64,000 nt of DNA from positions 1,014,406 through 1,078,405 of the forward strand of contig CACRXP010000010.1 of assembly GCA_902702965.1 (NCBI GenBank). Direction: 5' to 3'. A program made the translations under genes and the position numbers. Numbering within the stretch: the stretch's first letter is position 1; every line of letters begins with the position of its first letter. Positions 62,061 to 64,000 of the stretch are shown one piece after another. The stretch comes from Spirometra erinaceieuropaei (Eukaryota > Platyhelminthes > Cestoda > Diphyllobothriidea > Diphyllobothriidae). The notes below the pieces were generated by a model. That model was not told the origin of the DNA. It did not search any database and was given only the letters and a program-made list of their open reading frames with translations.

Positions 62061-63000
62061 TTATTTATTGCTTTTGACATTGACACTGGAACTATACGTA
62101 CAGGATTACTCTGCACATTTTTGGGGAAGTTTTTCATGTGTTTAAGTTCTTCAGGGAACCGATTCAATCACAATTTGTTTATCAGCACAGTCCCACTGGC
62201 TACGCAGCCGAAACGGGGTTATTTATAGCCCAAGTAAACAATCACCCAAAATTTTTCAAGATCTGAAGTTATTCAAGTCCTTTGAGATCTGCCAATTGCT
62301 GGGCCGTATCTGCAAATACTTCTTACAAATTATCAGATTTAAATACCTTCTTCGCTCACGAAATGTGACCGCCCATTTCAACTCGTCATATACAATCCGA
62401 AGTATTCGTTATAACCTCAAAAGTGAAAATATACCTATAAGCTCGTCCCGATTTAATGGAGCCTCAGCAATTTATCCCTAATAGTAAGACCAGCGTCGGC
62501 GAATCATTAGAAGAAAAATCAGGTGAGATGTCCATCGCATCCACAATTTGCGCTCGCTCTACCTACGTTTTCGTCAATCACCAGCAAAGTGTGTCCAACT
62601 CGGGTGTCAATAACAGCAGGACAACGATAAAGAAGCCGCCGATAAGGGCAGACTCGTTTTCCACGCAAGATGGACTATGCAACATCTTAAAAAATTGCCT
62701 GTCGCGGGAGCCACACGGCCTACTCCTCTAGATGAAAATGGCGGGACCTTCTTGTCAAGGGACAATATAATTAGGTTGCTCAATCTAGCGTTCCCCACTT
62801 ATTCTCGCAAACATCTCGAGTGCCCTATAGTTTAAATATCCAAATTCAAAGACTGGAACTAGTGAGTACGGGGGACGGAAAACATCATAACCAAAATCTG
62901 AAGTCGCAACCAGCCCTGACAGTTTGCTTGGGAAAGTTAATTGAGAGCAATAGTGTGCGTTCGGACGAGGACTCTAGCAAAAGAACAAAATAATAATAAT
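62061..63000. other. Unassigned sequence between LINE copies
   Basis: Short frames (for example 62456-62731, +) have no recognisable domain. Confidence 0.5.
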
Positions 63001-63004
63001 GATA

Positions 63005-64000
63005 ATTATTTTTATTGAAGAGCCGTCGGGGTCTCATTAAAGGAAATAAAAATAAATTTACATGCGAATTTTAGACGAGGTAGGCAACATCTGTACAAAG
63101 TGCAATTCATAGTTTTTGAATTAGTGGTCCGTTAAGAAAAATGATTAGCGAGGGGTGAAAAAACTGCACATGAAAATTTAAAATGATTGGATTAATTTCA
63201 CAGAAGAAAATAACCCCTCGAAAAAAATAGAAACAGAAAAATGCGGGCAGGACTGGCCTGCATGTGGCGGTATAGAATGGATTATAGTTGGACATCGACA
63301 GGGCCGAAATAAATGTCAGCTGTATATGGCACTGTATAACGGATTTCATGAAGGGGTACGTAGGGGGTCAGTCAGGACTGACCTATATGTGGCCTTGAAT
63401 AAGGCAAATAAGTGACGAAATTGAAAACCAGTCTCGAGGCGATAGGAACCCAGATGCGGTCGGTTATATTCATCCGAGTCCATCCGAGGACGGGGCACGA
63501 GAGATGCGACCAGGCTTCTAGTATATGGCGAATACAGGAGGTTTCGCCAAAAGTGTTGCTGAAGCGCTTTCTGTGAGGGCACGATGCATGAACTGAAAAA
63601 TTGGAAAAATTAACATTTCTGGTGAGGGACCTTAGGAAGCGAGACTACTCACAAAGGCAGGAAATGTGAACAGATACGGAAATTTAATGGCGGCATGCTA
63701 AATTCCCGGTGACCCTTTCTCAGTGTCATAGAAAAAGTTGTCTGGGAAGGATGAGGAAAATGAAAGTTTAATCGAGTCAGTATTCAGATAAAGGCGTAGC
63801 CTTCTCTTAAAGGTATGTAGATTATGTGAATATCTTATATTTATCGAAAGGTTTTTCGAGAGGAAAGTATATCTGGAAGCGAAAAAAGATAGCGCTTAGA
63901 AGTGGAGGACGTTGCAGAAAGTTTAATCAAGGACGAGTTGCGAAGATTGTATGGGCGACTACTAGGAGTAATCGCTGAAATCATAAGAAAATTTGAACTA
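63005..64000 (-). pseudogene. LINE copy C, minus strand, 3' part, runs off window
   Basis: Reverse orientation to copies A, B and D. The 3' end ('cgtcggggtctcattaaagg' on +) is at about 63020. The untranslated region runs to about 63600, including YNPFYTATCRPVLPAFF-type repeat sequence. Above that the RT tail can be read on the minus strand near 63990-63880 (RNSSLIKLSATSS, then a worn version of the FFASxYxFxW segment). Truncated by the window edge; frames are broken. Confidence 0.75.

Noticed and set aside
1..64000. CRISPR arrays, bacterial defence systems or phage genes
   Set aside because: No regularly spaced short repeats, no operons with ribosome-binding sites, and clear eukaryotic introns and LINEs.

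Overview
This is nuclear DNA from a multicellular eukaryote, most likely a flatworm and probably a diphyllobothriid-type tapeworm. Four things point that way: a multi-exon gene with introns from 31 nt to about 8 kb; many decayed non-LTR retrotransposons; Penelope-like fragments with GIY-YIG domains; and a LINE whose protein ends in C2H2 fingers of the '...GLxGHMRIH' type, which I associate with tapeworm genomes. The species call is inference. No bacterial genes, operons, CRISPR array, rRNA or convincing tRNA gene was seen.

Layout. 1-14.4 kb: simple repeats and old unrecognised sequence. 14.4-14.9 kb: degenerate TTAGGG-like block. 15.9-23.4 kb: repeat graveyard on the minus strand, with a Penelope-like GIY-YIG fragment, a LINE with C2H2 tail (3' end about 18.2 kb, RT 19.0-21.4 kb) and a second Penelope-like fragment. 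26-32 kb: dispersed repeats, a second LINE 3' fragment, a foldback element and telomere-like tracts. 32.1-33.0 kb: hairpins, including a large inverted repeat.

33.1-50.7 kb, minus strand: the one real host gene I can support, an EPS8-like actin-regulatory adaptor. I rebuilt eight exons well and one tentatively; several were found only by reading splice sites and reading phase. They encode a PTB domain (50743-50294), linkers, the conserved EPS8 mid-region ending in a W-T-x-P-R motif (49088-48755), an SH3 domain split over two exons, a very long proline/serine/arginine-rich exon (42618-41394), and an exon resembling the segment just before the EPS8 C-terminal effector domain (33318-33131). The first coding exon and the C-terminal effector (SAM-like) domain were not found.

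51.8-64 kb: a cluster of related CR1/jockey-like LINEs. One nearly full-length but dead copy (55.58-60.79 kb) has ORF1, endonuclease and reverse transcriptase. Around it are truncated copies in both orientations, one rearranged into an inverted repeat. The LINEs and Penelope fragments do not act with the host gene; they form its genomic background. The most unusual local structure is a pair of adjoining loop-free palindromes inside an EPS8-like intron.
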